From assembly GCA_947497495.1 (NCBI GenBank), contig CANMGT010000002.1:124001-188000 (forward strand): 64,000 nt of DNA. The letters run 5' to 3'. Shown here piece after piece: positions 57,001-64,000 of the stretch. The notes below the pieces were generated by a model, which saw nothing but the letters and a program-made list of their open reading frames with translations, did not search any database and was not told the origin of the DNA. A program made the position numbers and the translations under genes. This DNA is from an uncultured Lentibacter sp. (GTDB lineage: Bacteria > Pseudomonadota > Alphaproteobacteria > Rhodobacterales > Rhodobacteraceae). Position 1 is the first letter of the stretch. Each line of letters begins with the position of its first letter.

Positions 57001-57030
57001 CAAAAGAAAAAGCCCGCCAAAAGCGGGCCT
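57001..57030 (-). terminator. Intrinsic terminator after the DUF882 gene
   Basis: Arms GCCCGC (57012-57017) and GCGGGC (57023-57028) with a 5-base loop; followed on the minus strand by TTTTTCTTTT. Confidence 0.82.
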
Positions 57031-57054
57031 TCATCGTGACGTGTGGGGGAGGGT

Positions 57055-57627
57055 TTATCTGCCCCAGGTGCGCACTGGCCCACAGTCCATGTGGACAAAG
57101 TTCGAGCCAGAATAGCGCCCGACACCGCCCGCGCGGCACGAGGCGGCGGCACGTGACACCTGGCTAACCGAGCGCGAGTTGATCCGCAGATCAGCGGCTT
57201 GGCCCTTCATATGCAGTGAATTCTTTGCAACACCCGACGAGCGCGAGCGCAGCATCGCATTGGTTTTAGGGCTACGGTAGCCAGACAGGAGCATGTAAGG
57301 TTCGTTCACGTCGAGAATATTGTGTGACGCGGCCATAATGTCGATTGTGCGCAGGTCGATGTATTTCACATCGCCAGTGCGCCAGTCGCGCATGAAGTGG
57401 TGCACTTCCTTGACAGCGTCTTTGATGTAGTCGCCTTCGACCCAGTAGATCATGTCGATCTTCTCGCCGGTGCGGGCTGAATACATCTTGAGGCGCCGAA
57501 TGTCGCCCGAGCCGCGCAGGTAGCCGGCGGCTTTGGAATATGTAGGGGCTGCAAGAAGCGCTGTTGAGGCAAAAGCCCCGAGTAGCGCACGTCTTGAGAG
57601 GCTCGAAGAGCTAGAATTATCGTTCAT
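57055..57627 (-). CDS. DUF882/YcbK-like M15 family peptidase, Tat-exported
   Basis: A 190-residue periplasmic protein with a twin-arginine signal (SLSRRALLGAFASTALLAAP). The M15/VanY-type zinc motif is present: LHMKGQAADLR (HxxGxAxD) and FVHMDCGPVR (HxD), with the substrate-loop SGYRSPKTNAMLR. YcbK (MepK) of E. coli is a murein endopeptidase that cuts mDap-mDap crosslinks. It is divergent from the L,D-transpeptidase gene, whose product makes such crosslinks, so the two probably act on the same bonds. Confidence 0.9.
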   Translation of the reverse strand: MNDNSSSSSLSRRALLGAFASTALLAAPTYSKAAGYLRGSGDIRRLKMYSARTGEKIDMIYWVEGDYIKDAVKEVHHFMRDWRTGDVKYIDLRTIDIMAASHNILDVNEPYMLLSGYRSPKTNAMLRSRSSGVAKNSLHMKGQAADLRINSRSVSQVSRAAASCRAGGVGRYSGSNFVHMDCGPVRTWGR

Positions 57628-57884
57628 AGTCAGCGTCGTCCCGTTTACCTGTAGTCGCGGCTGTTACCGCGTTCTGCCATCCTGTCCCCAGATGTCTGCA
57701 TCTTATGGCATAAATCGAATCGGAGACCAATAGCGAGTTGCTCGAATTTCAAAGTGCCAGCCATTATCGGCATAAATTTGCTGAAAAAATGCTAATTTCG
57801 CTCAACGCAGGCCAAACTGCGGCTTTTGCCTCACGATTTAGTGGCAAGTTGGCAAGCAAACACAAAAGTGAGTGGACAGCTCGC

Positions 57885-57898
57885 TTGACCTAGATCAA
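57885..57898. promoter_or_regulatory. FnrL/Crp-like palindrome
   Basis: TTGACCTAGATCAA differs from the FNR consensus TTGAT-N4-ATCAA at one base. It lies 55 bases before the L,D-transpeptidase start, in the 325-base gap shared with the DUF882 gene. The rest of that gap holds no gene. Confidence 0.35.
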
Positions 57899-57952
57899 AA
57901 CGCTCACGTACCTGTGCGCTGATGTGCACACAAAATATCGAGTGGGGGCTCT

Positions 57953-59569
57953 ATGACCATTTCACCTTATCAGGCAAAAAGCATTTTTCTCAGCTTGGCC
58001 ATTGCAATGGCAGCTGTATTTTTCACTTTTTCACCATCGCCCGCGGCGGCTCAGGTAACAGCTTTCAAACAAGCCGTCGCCGAAGCAGCTTCCCGCGACA
58101 AGGACATTGCGGCTTTTTATAAAGCCAACAACTACAAGGCCATCTGGACAGGCTCGTTCGGCAAAGACGCCTCGCGCCGCAAAGCGCTGTTTAAAGCTAT
58201 CGAAGAGGCCGATATTCACGGGCTTCCCAGCAAGCGTTATGATGCACCAGGCCTGATGGCCAAGCTCAAAGCCGCGAAAAACCCGCGCGCACGCGGACTT
58301 GTTGAAGTCGAGATGAGCAAAGTCTTCCTCGAGCTGTCGCAGAACATGCAAACCGGAGCCCTCAAGCCCCGCAGCATCGATAGCGCCATTGTGCGCACCG
58401 TGCCATACCGCGCCCGCACCAGCTATCTGGTGAATTTCGCCAAGAGCAATCCGAACGCTTTCTTCCGCGCTTTGCCACCCAAGACGCCGGAATATGCGCG
58501 CTTGATGAAAGAAAAGATGAACTTTGAGAAGCTCAACGCCAAAGGCGGTTTTGGCCCTGCGGTTCCGGCGAAGTCTCTCAAGCCGGGCCAGTCGGGCAAT
58601 GCTGTTGTAGCACTGCGCAACCGTTTGGCCGCGATGGGCTACATCGGGCGCTCTTCGACACAGTCTTATGACGCCAACATCCAGAAAGCCGTGCAGCAAT
58701 TCCAGATCGCACATGGCCTCTCCGCTGACGGCGTTGCAGGCCCGGGCACGATGGTCGAGATCAACAAGCCAGCTACAGAGCGCCTCAAGTCGATCATCGT
58801 TGCACTTGAGCGCGAACGCTGGGTTAATCAGGAACGCGGCAAGCGCCACGTTCTGGTGAACATTACCGACTTCACAGCGCGTATCGTCGACAACGGCAAA
58901 GTGACGTTCCAGACACGCTCGGTTGTGGGCGCCAACGACAGCGATCGCCGCACACCGGAGTTCTCTGACGTGATGGAATTCATGGTGATCAACCCGACAT
59001 GGAATGTTCCACGTTCGATCGCCACCAAAGAATACCTGCCCATGATGAAGCGTAACGCCAATGCTGCGGGCCACTTGAAGCTCTATGACAGCCGCGGCCG
59101 TCAGGTTTCGCGCGCAAACATCAATTTTGCGCAATATACCGCCAGCAACTTCCCATACGCGATCAAGCAGCCGCCATCGCGCCGCAACGCACTTGGGTTG
59201 GTTAAGTTCATGTTCCCGAATAAATACAACATCTACCTGCACGACACGCCGTCAAAGAACCTGTTTGCGCGCGAAACACGCGCCTTCAGCCACGGCTGCG
59301 TTCGCCTCAGTGACCCGTTTGACTTTGCCTACGCGCTTCTCGCCAAGCAAAGCAACGACCCGAAAGGGGAGTTTCACCGTCACCTGAAAACCGGCGTAGA
59401 GTCAGTCGTGAAGCTGAAAGAAGATGTGCCCGTGCACATCATCTACCGCACAGCCTTCACCCAAGCCAAAGGCCCGATCAACTTCCGTCGCGACGTTTAT
59501 GGCCGCGACGGGCGTATCTGGAACGGTCTTGCAAAGGCAGGGGTGGTGCTTCGCTCGGTTCAAGGCTAA
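57953..59569 (+). CDS. L,D-transpeptidase, YcbB-like, with peptidoglycan-binding domain
   Basis: A 538-residue exported enzyme that makes 3-3 crosslinks or attaches proteins to peptidoglycan. Signal peptide SIFLSLAIAMAAVFFTFSPS...AAAQ; a YcbB-type scaffold domain (~40-200); a peptidoglycan-binding domain near 205-275 (LKPGQSGNAVVALRNRLAAM, AVQQFQIAHGLSADGVAGPG); and the YkuD catalytic domain with the nucleophile Cys449 and His447 in SHGCVRLSDP. Stop is 30 bases before lpxD. Confidence 0.95.
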   Translation: MTISPYQAKSIFLSLAIAMAAVFFTFSPSPAAAQVTAFKQAVAEAASRDKDIAAFYKANNYKAIWTGSFGKDASRRKALFKAIEEADIHGLPSKRYDAPGLMAKLKAAKNPRARGLVEVEMSKVFLELSQNMQTGALKPRSIDSAIVRTVPYRARTSYLVNFAKSNPNAFFRALPPKTPEYARLMKEKMNFEKLNAKGGFGPAVPAKSLKPGQSGNAVVALRNRLAAMGYIGRSSTQSYDANIQKAVQQFQIAHGLSADGVAGPGTMVEINKPATERLKSIIVALERERWVNQERGKRHVLVNITDFTARIVDNGKVTFQTRSVVGANDSDRRTPEFSDVMEFMVINPTWNVPRSIATKEYLPMMKRNANAAGHLKLYDSRGRQVSRANINFAQYTASNFPYAIKQPPSRRNALGLVKFMFPNKYNIYLHDTPSKNLFARETRAFSHGCVRLSDPFDFAYALLAKQSNDPKGEFHRHLKTGVESVVKLKEDVPVHIIYRTAFTQAKGPINFRRDVYGRDGRIWNGLAKAGVVLRSVQG

Positions 59570-59599
59570 CAAAAGCCCGAACCTGAAGGGCATATAGCA

Positions 59600-60691
59600 A
59601 TGAGCTACACCATCAAAGAGATCGCCAAATCGCTTGGAGCCACAGCTCTGGGCGATTTGTCACTTGAGATAGACGCCGTGCGCGAGCCACAAGACGCTGG
59701 CCCGCGCGACCTCGCCTTGGCGATGAAGCCGGACTATGCAGAAGCCTTGCCAAAGGGCGGCGCCTTGGCGGCTGTCTTGTGGGACGGAGCCGACTTTGAA
59801 AGTTTCGGCCTCAAAGCCGCGATCATTCCGCAGCGCCCGCGCTATGCCATGTCGGGCCTCTCCAGACAGTTTGATCCTGGCGAAAGCTTCCCGACGGGTG
59901 TGCACCCCTCGGCTGTTGTCGACGACACAGCCGAGCTTGGCGCAAACGTGAGCATCGGCCCGCTGGCCGTTGTCGGCGCAGGGGCGCGCATCGGGGCCAA
60001 CACGGTTATCGGTCCGCAGGCCTATATCGGCGCCTGCGCGACACTTGGCGACGGCTGCTTTCTGCGTGAAGGCGTGCGCATCGGCGCGCGCACCGTGCTA
60101 GGCAAACGCGTCATCGTCCAGCCTGGCGCGGTTGTCGGCGGCGACGGCTTCAGCTTTGTCACCCCTGAGGAAAGCGCCGTTGAGCGCACACGCTCTTCAC
60201 TTGGCACGCAAGGCGAAGCCGAAAGCCAGAACTGGGAGCGCATCCACTCGCTCGGCGCGGTGCAAATAGGCGATGACTGCGAGATCGGCGCCAACTGCGC
60301 GATCGACCGCGGCACCATCCGCAACACAACCATCGGTGACCGCACCAAGCTCGACAACCTCGTGCACATTGGCCACAACGTGACCATCGGGACAGACTGC
60401 CTGATCTGCGGCCAAGTCGGCATGGCCGGCAGCACGCGTATCGGCAACAACTGCGTCTTTGCAGGGCAAGTCGGCATCAACGACAACATTTTCATCGGCG
60501 ACAACGTCATCGCGGGCGGGGCCACCAAGATCTTCACCAACGTGCCAGCAGGGCGCGTTTTGCTCGGCTATCCGGCGGTGAAAATGGAGCAGCACGTTGA
60601 TAGCTATAAGGCCATCCGCCGTCTGCCACGCCTCATGAAGCAGGTTGCCGAGTTGCAAAAAGCTGTTTTCAAGTCCGACAATACTGACTAA
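59600..60691 (+). CDS. lpxD: UDP-3-O-(3-hydroxyacyl)glucosamine N-acyltransferase
   Basis: Adds the amide-linked acyl chain in lipid A synthesis. The 363-residue protein has the uridine-binding N-domain (~1-100) and the left-handed beta-helix of hexapeptide repeats (VSIGPLAVVGAGARIGANTV, IGDDCEIGANCAIDRGT). The catalytic His lies in LVHIGHNVTIG. A C-terminal helical end follows. Unusually for the gene context, it is followed by an acyl carrier protein and a ketoacyl synthase rather than fabZ-lpxA. Confidence 0.95.
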   Translation: MSYTIKEIAKSLGATALGDLSLEIDAVREPQDAGPRDLALAMKPDYAEALPKGGALAAVLWDGADFESFGLKAAIIPQRPRYAMSGLSRQFDPGESFPTGVHPSAVVDDTAELGANVSIGPLAVVGAGARIGANTVIGPQAYIGACATLGDGCFLREGVRIGARTVLGKRVIVQPGAVVGGDGFSFVTPEESAVERTRSSLGTQGEAESQNWERIHSLGAVQIGDDCEIGANCAIDRGTIRNTTIGDRTKLDNLVHIGHNVTIGTDCLICGQVGMAGSTRIGNNCVFAGQVGINDNIFIGDNVIAGGATKIFTNVPAGRVLLGYPAVKMEQHVDSYKAIRRLPRLMKQVAELQKAVFKSDNTD

Positions 60692-60719
60692 ATCTGGGGC
60701 AAACTTGGGGGTGACGCAT

Positions 60720-60980
60720 ATGGATATCGAGAAGAAAGTTATCGAAATCATCGCCGAACAGGCTGTGCTTGAGCCGTCAGACGTGAGCCTTGAGAGCACG
60801 CTTGAAAGCCTCGGCATCGACAGCCTCGGGCTGGTTGAAAGCATCTTTGCAATCGAGGAAGTCTTTGATATTTCAGTGCCTTTCAATGCCAACGAACCCG
60901 CCAAAAGCGCCTTTGACATTTCAACAGTCAGCACCATCATAAGCGGCATCAAAGCCCTCATTGCTGATCAGAAAGCCTGA
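60720..60980 (+). CDS. Specialised acyl carrier protein
   Basis: An 86-residue ACP with the phosphopantetheine serine at Ser35 in LGIDSLGLVESIFAIEEVFD. It differs from the housekeeping AcpP in its long loop and C-terminus (FNANEPAKSAFDISTVSTII) and resembles in layout the rhizobial AcpXL used for very-long-chain acyl groups of lipid A. One base is shared between its stop and the start of the ketoacyl synthase gene. The ATG at 60720 with GGGGGTG upstream is chosen. Confidence 0.88.
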   Translation: MDIEKKVIEIIAEQAVLEPSDVSLESTLESLGIDSLGLVESIFAIEEVFDISVPFNANEPAKSAFDISTVSTIISGIKALIADQKA

Positions 60981-62191
60981 TGAAACGCGTCGTCATCACC
61001 GGAGCGGGCACGATAAACGCGCTCGGAACGGACGTGGCCAGCACACTTGAAGCCATGAGCGAAGGCCGCTGCGGCATTGGCCAACTCGAGTTTCGCGATG
61101 TCGAGCGCCTCGCAGTGCAGATCGGCGCGCAGGTAAAGGGCTTTGCGCCCGAAACTCTGTTCAACCGCCAGCAAATGTCGCTGTTTGACAGGTTTACCAT
61201 GTTCACGCTGATCGCGGCCCGCGAAGCGATTGCCCAATCAGGCCTTGAGTTCTCCGGCGCTCTGGCCGCGCGCTCGGGCGTTGTACTTGGCAACTCCGGC
61301 GGCGGGATGACAACCCTCGATGAGAACTACCGCTCTGTCTATGAAGAGGGCAAGAACCGCGTTCATCCCTTTGTGGTGCCAAAGCTGATGAACAACGCAG
61401 CCGCAAGCCACGTCAGCATGGAGTTCAACCTCAAGGGGCCAAGCTTTACCGTCGCCTCAGCCTGCGCCAGTTCCAACCACGCCATGGCACAGGCCTTCCA
61501 GATGGTGCATGGCGGCGTCGCACCCGTCATGGTGACAGGCGGCTCCGAGAGCATGCTCTGCTTTGGTGGTGTCAAAGCCTGGGAAGGATTGCGCGTCATG
61601 TCAAAAGACGCCTGCCGCCCTTTCTCGGCCAACCGCAACGGCATGGTGCAAGGTGAGGGGGCGGGGATCTATGTGTTTGAAGACTATGAGCACGCGCGCG
61701 CACGCGGTGCCGAAATCCTTGCGGAAGTCGCAGGCTTCGCCATGTCATCTGACGCTGCCGACATTGTCATGCCCTCAAAGCAGGGGGCCGCGCGCGCCAT
61801 CAAGGGCGCACTGCAAGACGCCAAGCTCAACGCCGAAGATGTCGGCTATATCAACGCTCATGGCACAGGCACCGCCGCCAACGACAAGACAGAATGCGCC
61901 GCCGTTGCCGATGTCTTCGGAGCCCATGCCGACAAGCTGATGATCTCTTCTACGAAGTCGATGCACGGCCACTTGATCGGTGGCACAGGCGCTGTGGAAT
62001 TGCTTGCCTGCATCATGGCTTTGAAGGACGGCATCATCGCGCCGACCATTGGCTTTGAAGAGCCTGATCCGGAATGCGCGCTGGACGTGGTTCCAAACGA
62101 GGCGCGTGAGGCGAAAGTAGATGTCGCGCTCTCCAACGCCTTTGCCTTTGGCGGGTTGAACGCGGTGATTGCACTGAAGAAGGCACCCTGA
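60980..62191 (+). CDS. Beta-ketoacyl-ACP synthase, FabF-like
   Basis: A 403-residue condensing enzyme with the Cys-His-His triad: Cys162 in TVASACASSNHAMAQAF, NAHGTGTAANDKTE and STKSMHGHLIGGTGAVE. Begins VVITGAGTINALGTDVASTL. It probably elongates chains on the ACP encoded just upstream. Which acyl group is made is not visible, but the linkage with lpxD suggests a lipid A or related envelope lipid chain rather than general fatty acid synthesis. Confidence 0.93.
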   Translation: MKRVVITGAGTINALGTDVASTLEAMSEGRCGIGQLEFRDVERLAVQIGAQVKGFAPETLFNRQQMSLFDRFTMFTLIAAREAIAQSGLEFSGALAARSGVVLGNSGGGMTTLDENYRSVYEEGKNRVHPFVVPKLMNNAAASHVSMEFNLKGPSFTVASACASSNHAMAQAFQMVHGGVAPVMVTGGSESMLCFGGVKAWEGLRVMSKDACRPFSANRNGMVQGEGAGIYVFEDYEHARARGAEILAEVAGFAMSSDAADIVMPSKQGAARAIKGALQDAKLNAEDVGYINAHGTGTAANDKTECAAVADVFGAHADKLMISSTKSMHGHLIGGTGAVELLACIMALKDGIIAPTIGFEEPDPECALDVVPNEAREAKVDVALSNAFAFGGLNAVIALKKAP

Positions 62192-62227
62192 AAAGCGACC
62201 AGAACCAGCCTTGACGTGCTCCCAACG

Positions 62228-62257
62228 AAAAAGGCCGCCAGCACAATGCCAGCGGCC
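62228..62257 (-). terminator. Intrinsic terminator after ialB-like gene
   Basis: Arms 62233-62243 and 62247-62257 pair over 11 positions with two wobble pairs and a 3-base loop; on the minus strand TTTTTCGTT follows. Confidence 0.78.
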
Positions 62258-62287
62258 AAATCATGGGGCAGTCAAACTGCCAGTTCG

Positions 62288-62947
62288 TTATTCTGTGATC
62301 TTATCGAAGCCCGCCGTAAAGCCTTTCAAAGACATATCCAGAATAACCTTCTGGTCAGGCGCAGGAGCAGGCACCAACGTCAGCTTGGCAACCGCGCCCT
62401 TCTTGAAGGCGTTGATGTCGGCTTGCGTAAAGCCAACCCGCGCGAAACAGCCGATGGGGCTGCAAAAGCTGTAGGGGTAGCGCTTGGCTTTGCCGCCGTC
62501 GATCGTCAGGTTAAGCTGGGCTGACAGAAGCGTTTCCAGCGGAACAAGCACATTGGCTCCGGCTACGGCCTTGCCACCCTTTGGCAGGCGGAACATCGTG
62601 ATTTCGGCAACATTGGTGCCATTGGTATCTTTCAACTGCTGAAACAGCTGGCAGGGCTCTTCTTCCTGGCCGGCAATGCGCAGGCACTGAAGCTGCCAGG
62701 CGTCAAAGGTCTCTTTGGTGTAGGCTTCAGGCGCAGCCTCTTCGCCAAGGCTCAATGTCTGGTCGGCTTCCGTGACTACCTCTTCAGCGGTGTCTGCCGT
62801 CGGCTCGGGTGTCGCGTCAGGTGTCGCTTCGGCCGTGTCGCTTGCTTCGGTCTGGGTGTCGTCGCTTTGTGTGGCCGTCTGGGCAAATGCTGGCTGGCTG
62901 CTGGCCAGAATGGCGAGAAACAGAGCTGTGCTGATGTTTTTGAGCAT
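62288..62947 (-). CDS. Invasion-associated locus B (IalB) family protein
   Basis: A 219-residue exported protein with a signal peptide (MLKNISTALFLAILASSQPA, cleavage after AFAQ), a low-complexity Thr/Asp/Glu/Ala-rich segment of about 60 residues, and the IalB domain: DAWQLQC, PCQLFQQLKD, ITMFRLPKGGKAVAG, and SFCSPIGCFARVGF, with paired cysteines. IalB of Bartonella promotes erythrocyte entry, but in free-living alphaproteobacteria the role is unknown. The ATG at 62947 has GGAAAA upstream and gives the best signal; 62959 is an alternative. Confidence 0.88.
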   Translation of the reverse strand: MLKNISTALFLAILASSQPAFAQTATQSDDTQTEASDTAEATPDATPEPTADTAEEVVTEADQTLSLGEEAAPEAYTKETFDAWQLQCLRIAGQEEEPCQLFQQLKDTNGTNVAEITMFRLPKGGKAVAGANVLVPLETLLSAQLNLTIDGGKAKRYPYSFCSPIGCFARVGFTQADINAFKKGAVAKLTLVPAPAPDQKVILDMSLKGFTAGFDKITE

Positions 62948-63147
62948 TGGATTTTCCATAGCATTGTTGTTGTTTGCACGTGACTTACCATGCACCACGC
63001 GCGGTGTCAGTGCCAAAAGCACATTGGCAAGGCCCTCGTAAGGCCCGCTTTGAGCAGGTTCTTGCGCAGCCGGGCTCTTACCAAGGTCTCACGCGCGTCC
63101 AGGCTCCTCAAAAATGCCCCACGAAAAAGCGCTTTGAGTGTGCTTCA

Positions 63148-63183
63148 AATAAAAAAGAGGAGCCAACAAATGCCTCCTCTTTT
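63148..63183. terminator. Bidirectional hairpin terminator
   Basis: Arms AAAAGAGGAG (63153-63162) and CTCCTCTTTT (63174-63183), 11-base loop, with an A-run before and T-run after, so it could act on both strands. No annotated gene ends here. Confidence 0.6.
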
Positions 63184-63235
63184 CGATTGTTTTTCCCTGT
63201 CGGACTGGCCGACTTATTCATTGACGCAACGTTAT
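63148..63235 (-). ncRNA. Candidate small RNA, unit 2
   Basis: Minus-strand stretch beginning after a possible promoter (TTGACG at 63252-63257) and ending at the hairpin 63153-63183. Its expected length is about 80 bases. There is no coding frame on it. Evidence is only promoter-like and terminator-like sequence. Confidence 0.2.
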
Positions 63236-63277
63236 GATAAGTCTCTGGAGGCGTCAACAGTTGCTTGATGTTAGCGC

Positions 63278-63305
63278 AAAAAAAAGCCGCGCTCGAAAGC
63301 GCGGC
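63278..63305 (-). terminator. Intrinsic terminator without an assigned gene
   Basis: Arms GCCGCGCT (63286-63293) and AGCGCGGC (63298-63305), 4-base loop, followed on the minus strand by eight T residues. The only protein gene nearby on this strand lies downstream. Confidence 0.7.
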
Positions 63306-63384
63306 CAGTCAGACAGGGAGGAAGATTGCCCGGCGCCAAGAGGACATGAGGCACCAAGCAAGATTGATACTGGCAGATAAGTGT
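63278..63384 (-). ncRNA. Candidate small RNA, unit 1
   Basis: Minus-strand stretch of about 107 bases before the strong terminator at 63278. A weak promoter (TTCAAA, 17 bases, AATACT at 63391-63396) lies upstream. It contains CTTCCTCCCT (63314-63323), a pyrimidine run able to pair with ribosome-binding sites. Confidence 0.25.
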
Positions 63385-63447
63385 TAAAAGAGTATTTTCA
63401 GACAGAACGATACTTTGAACGGATTCTTACTTTGGGGGGGCAATGCC

Positions 63448-64000
63448 TTGACAGACAGCATTTTCATGGGCGGTGGCGGCGAAGGCTACACCGAGAAGCA
63501 AACGCTTGGTTTGAAATACGCCAACCGTCACGGCCTTGTCGCGGGTGCCACAGGCACAGGCAAAACCGTGACGCTGCAGATCATGGCAGAAAGCTTTTCC
63601 AACGCCGGTGTGCCTGTGTTCATGGCCGATGTAAAAGGCGACTTGTCTGGCCTTGCCAAGGCTGGCTCCGAAACGGCCAAGCTTCACGAGCCCTTCATGT
63701 CACGCGCGCAGACCATCGGCTTTGATGACTACATTTACGAGAGCTTCCCCGTCACGTTTTGGGACTTGTTCGGCGAGCAGGGCCACCCGATCCGCACCAC
63801 AGTCGCCGAGATGGGCCCGTTGCTCATTTCGCGCTTGCTCGAGTTGACCGAAGCGCAGGAAGGCATCGTCAACATCGCCTTTCGCGTGGCCGACGAAGAA
63901 GGCATGCCACTGCTTGACTTGAAAGATTTTCAAGCGCTGCTTGTCTGGGTCGGCGAGAACCGTGACACGCTCAGTCTGCGCTATGGCAACGTGTCAGTGT
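63448..64000 (+). CDS. HerA-like ATPase (DUF853 family), 3' end missing
   Basis: The frame runs off the window after 184 codons. The N-terminus MTDSIFMGGGGEGYTEKQT and the Walker A motif GATGTGKTVTLQIMAE are characteristic of the HerA-like/YjgR DUF853 helicases, FtsK-HerA superfamily ATPases of about 500 residues; VFMADVKGDLSGLAKAG fits the strand after the P-loop. The cellular role is not established. The start is a TTG at 63448 with GGGGGG 7-8 bases upstream; it gives the conserved N-terminus, whereas the next ATG at 63466 would truncate it. Confidence 0.9.
   Translation, partial: MTDSIFMGGGGEGYTEKQTLGLKYANRHGLVAGATGTGKTVTLQIMAESFSNAGVPVFMADVKGDLSGLAKAGSETAKLHEPFMSRAQTIGFDDYIYESFPVTFWDLFGEQGHPIRTTVAEMGPLLISRLLELTEAQEGIVNIAFRVADEEGMPLLDLKDFQALLVWVGENRDTLSLRYGNVSV

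Noticed and set aside
58031..59242. Minus-strand frame of 403 codons opposite the L,D-transpeptidase gene
   Set aside because: The transpeptidase has clear catalytic motifs on the plus strand; the mirror frame has none.

Overview
The window looks like a chromosomal segment of an alphaproteobacterium of the order Rhodobacterales (Roseobacter group). Reasons visible here: ChpT of the CtrA phosphorelay, an L21 protein with the long Ala/Lys-rich tail known from this group, the ornithine-lipid pair olsB-olsA, a COX15-type heme A synthase, an IscR without the usual cysteine triad heading a suf operon, a candidate Irr (ICE) box, and high-GC coding sequence. The naming is an inference from gene content, not from a database search.

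Layout. (1) 1-13.4 kb, core genes mostly on the + strand: a DUF2059 gene cut by the window edge, rplU-rpmA, a LysE exporter, a GNAT acetyltransferase, obgE-proB-proA, chpT (minus) facing a DUF3553 gene, olsB-olsA, a ThiE-like gene (minus), trmJ, ctaA and an M32 carboxypeptidase. (2) 13.6-24.8 kb: gyrA, a YSC84 lipoprotein and hemB on the minus strand, a membrane protein with mfd and a GNAT gene on the plus strand, then a minus-strand trio of HD phosphohydrolase, small protein and alpha/beta hydrolase. (3) 24.8-34.6 kb: iscR and a long suf operon (cysteine desulfurase, sufB, four extra genes including a pyruvyl-transferase-like gene, sufC, sufD, two membrane proteins, sufS).

(4) 34.7-52.2 kb: a genomic island of about 17.4 kb inserted at the 3' end of a tRNA-Arg(CCG) gene. 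A 16-bp copy of the tRNA end (34745-34760) is repeated at 52161-52176. The island carries a small tyrosine integrase near the tRNA, a decayed integrase copy at the far end, and a nearly complete Wzx/Wzy-type exopolysaccharide locus: three glycosyltransferases, flippase, outer-membrane export lipoprotein, galU, a WecG/TagA-sugar transferase fusion, a chain-length (GumC/Wzz) protein and an O-antigen ligase/polymerase. It also encodes a hybrid histidine kinase with REC and Hpt domains, a periplasmic molybdopterin-fold protein without a cysteine ligand, and an orphan LuxR-type response regulator. An inverted repeat, CCTATCC-N4-GGATAGG, lies 74-91 bases before the start codons of four island transcription units. 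I propose that kinase, regulator and repeat form a self-contained switch for the exopolysaccharide genes; this is the most interesting part of the window.

(5) 52.3-64 kb, core again: acnA (minus), rlmN, two tandem small paralogous genes, a DUF882/M15 peptidase (minus), an L,D-transpeptidase, lpxD with a dedicated acyl carrier protein and ketoacyl synthase, an IalB family protein (minus), two terminator-bounded intergenic units that may be small RNAs, and the start of a HerA-like ATPase cut by the window end. A short intergenic repeat (GC-rich hairpin, CCTCCGGCGGG core, ATATTT, purine-rich tail) occurs at least six times in the window.
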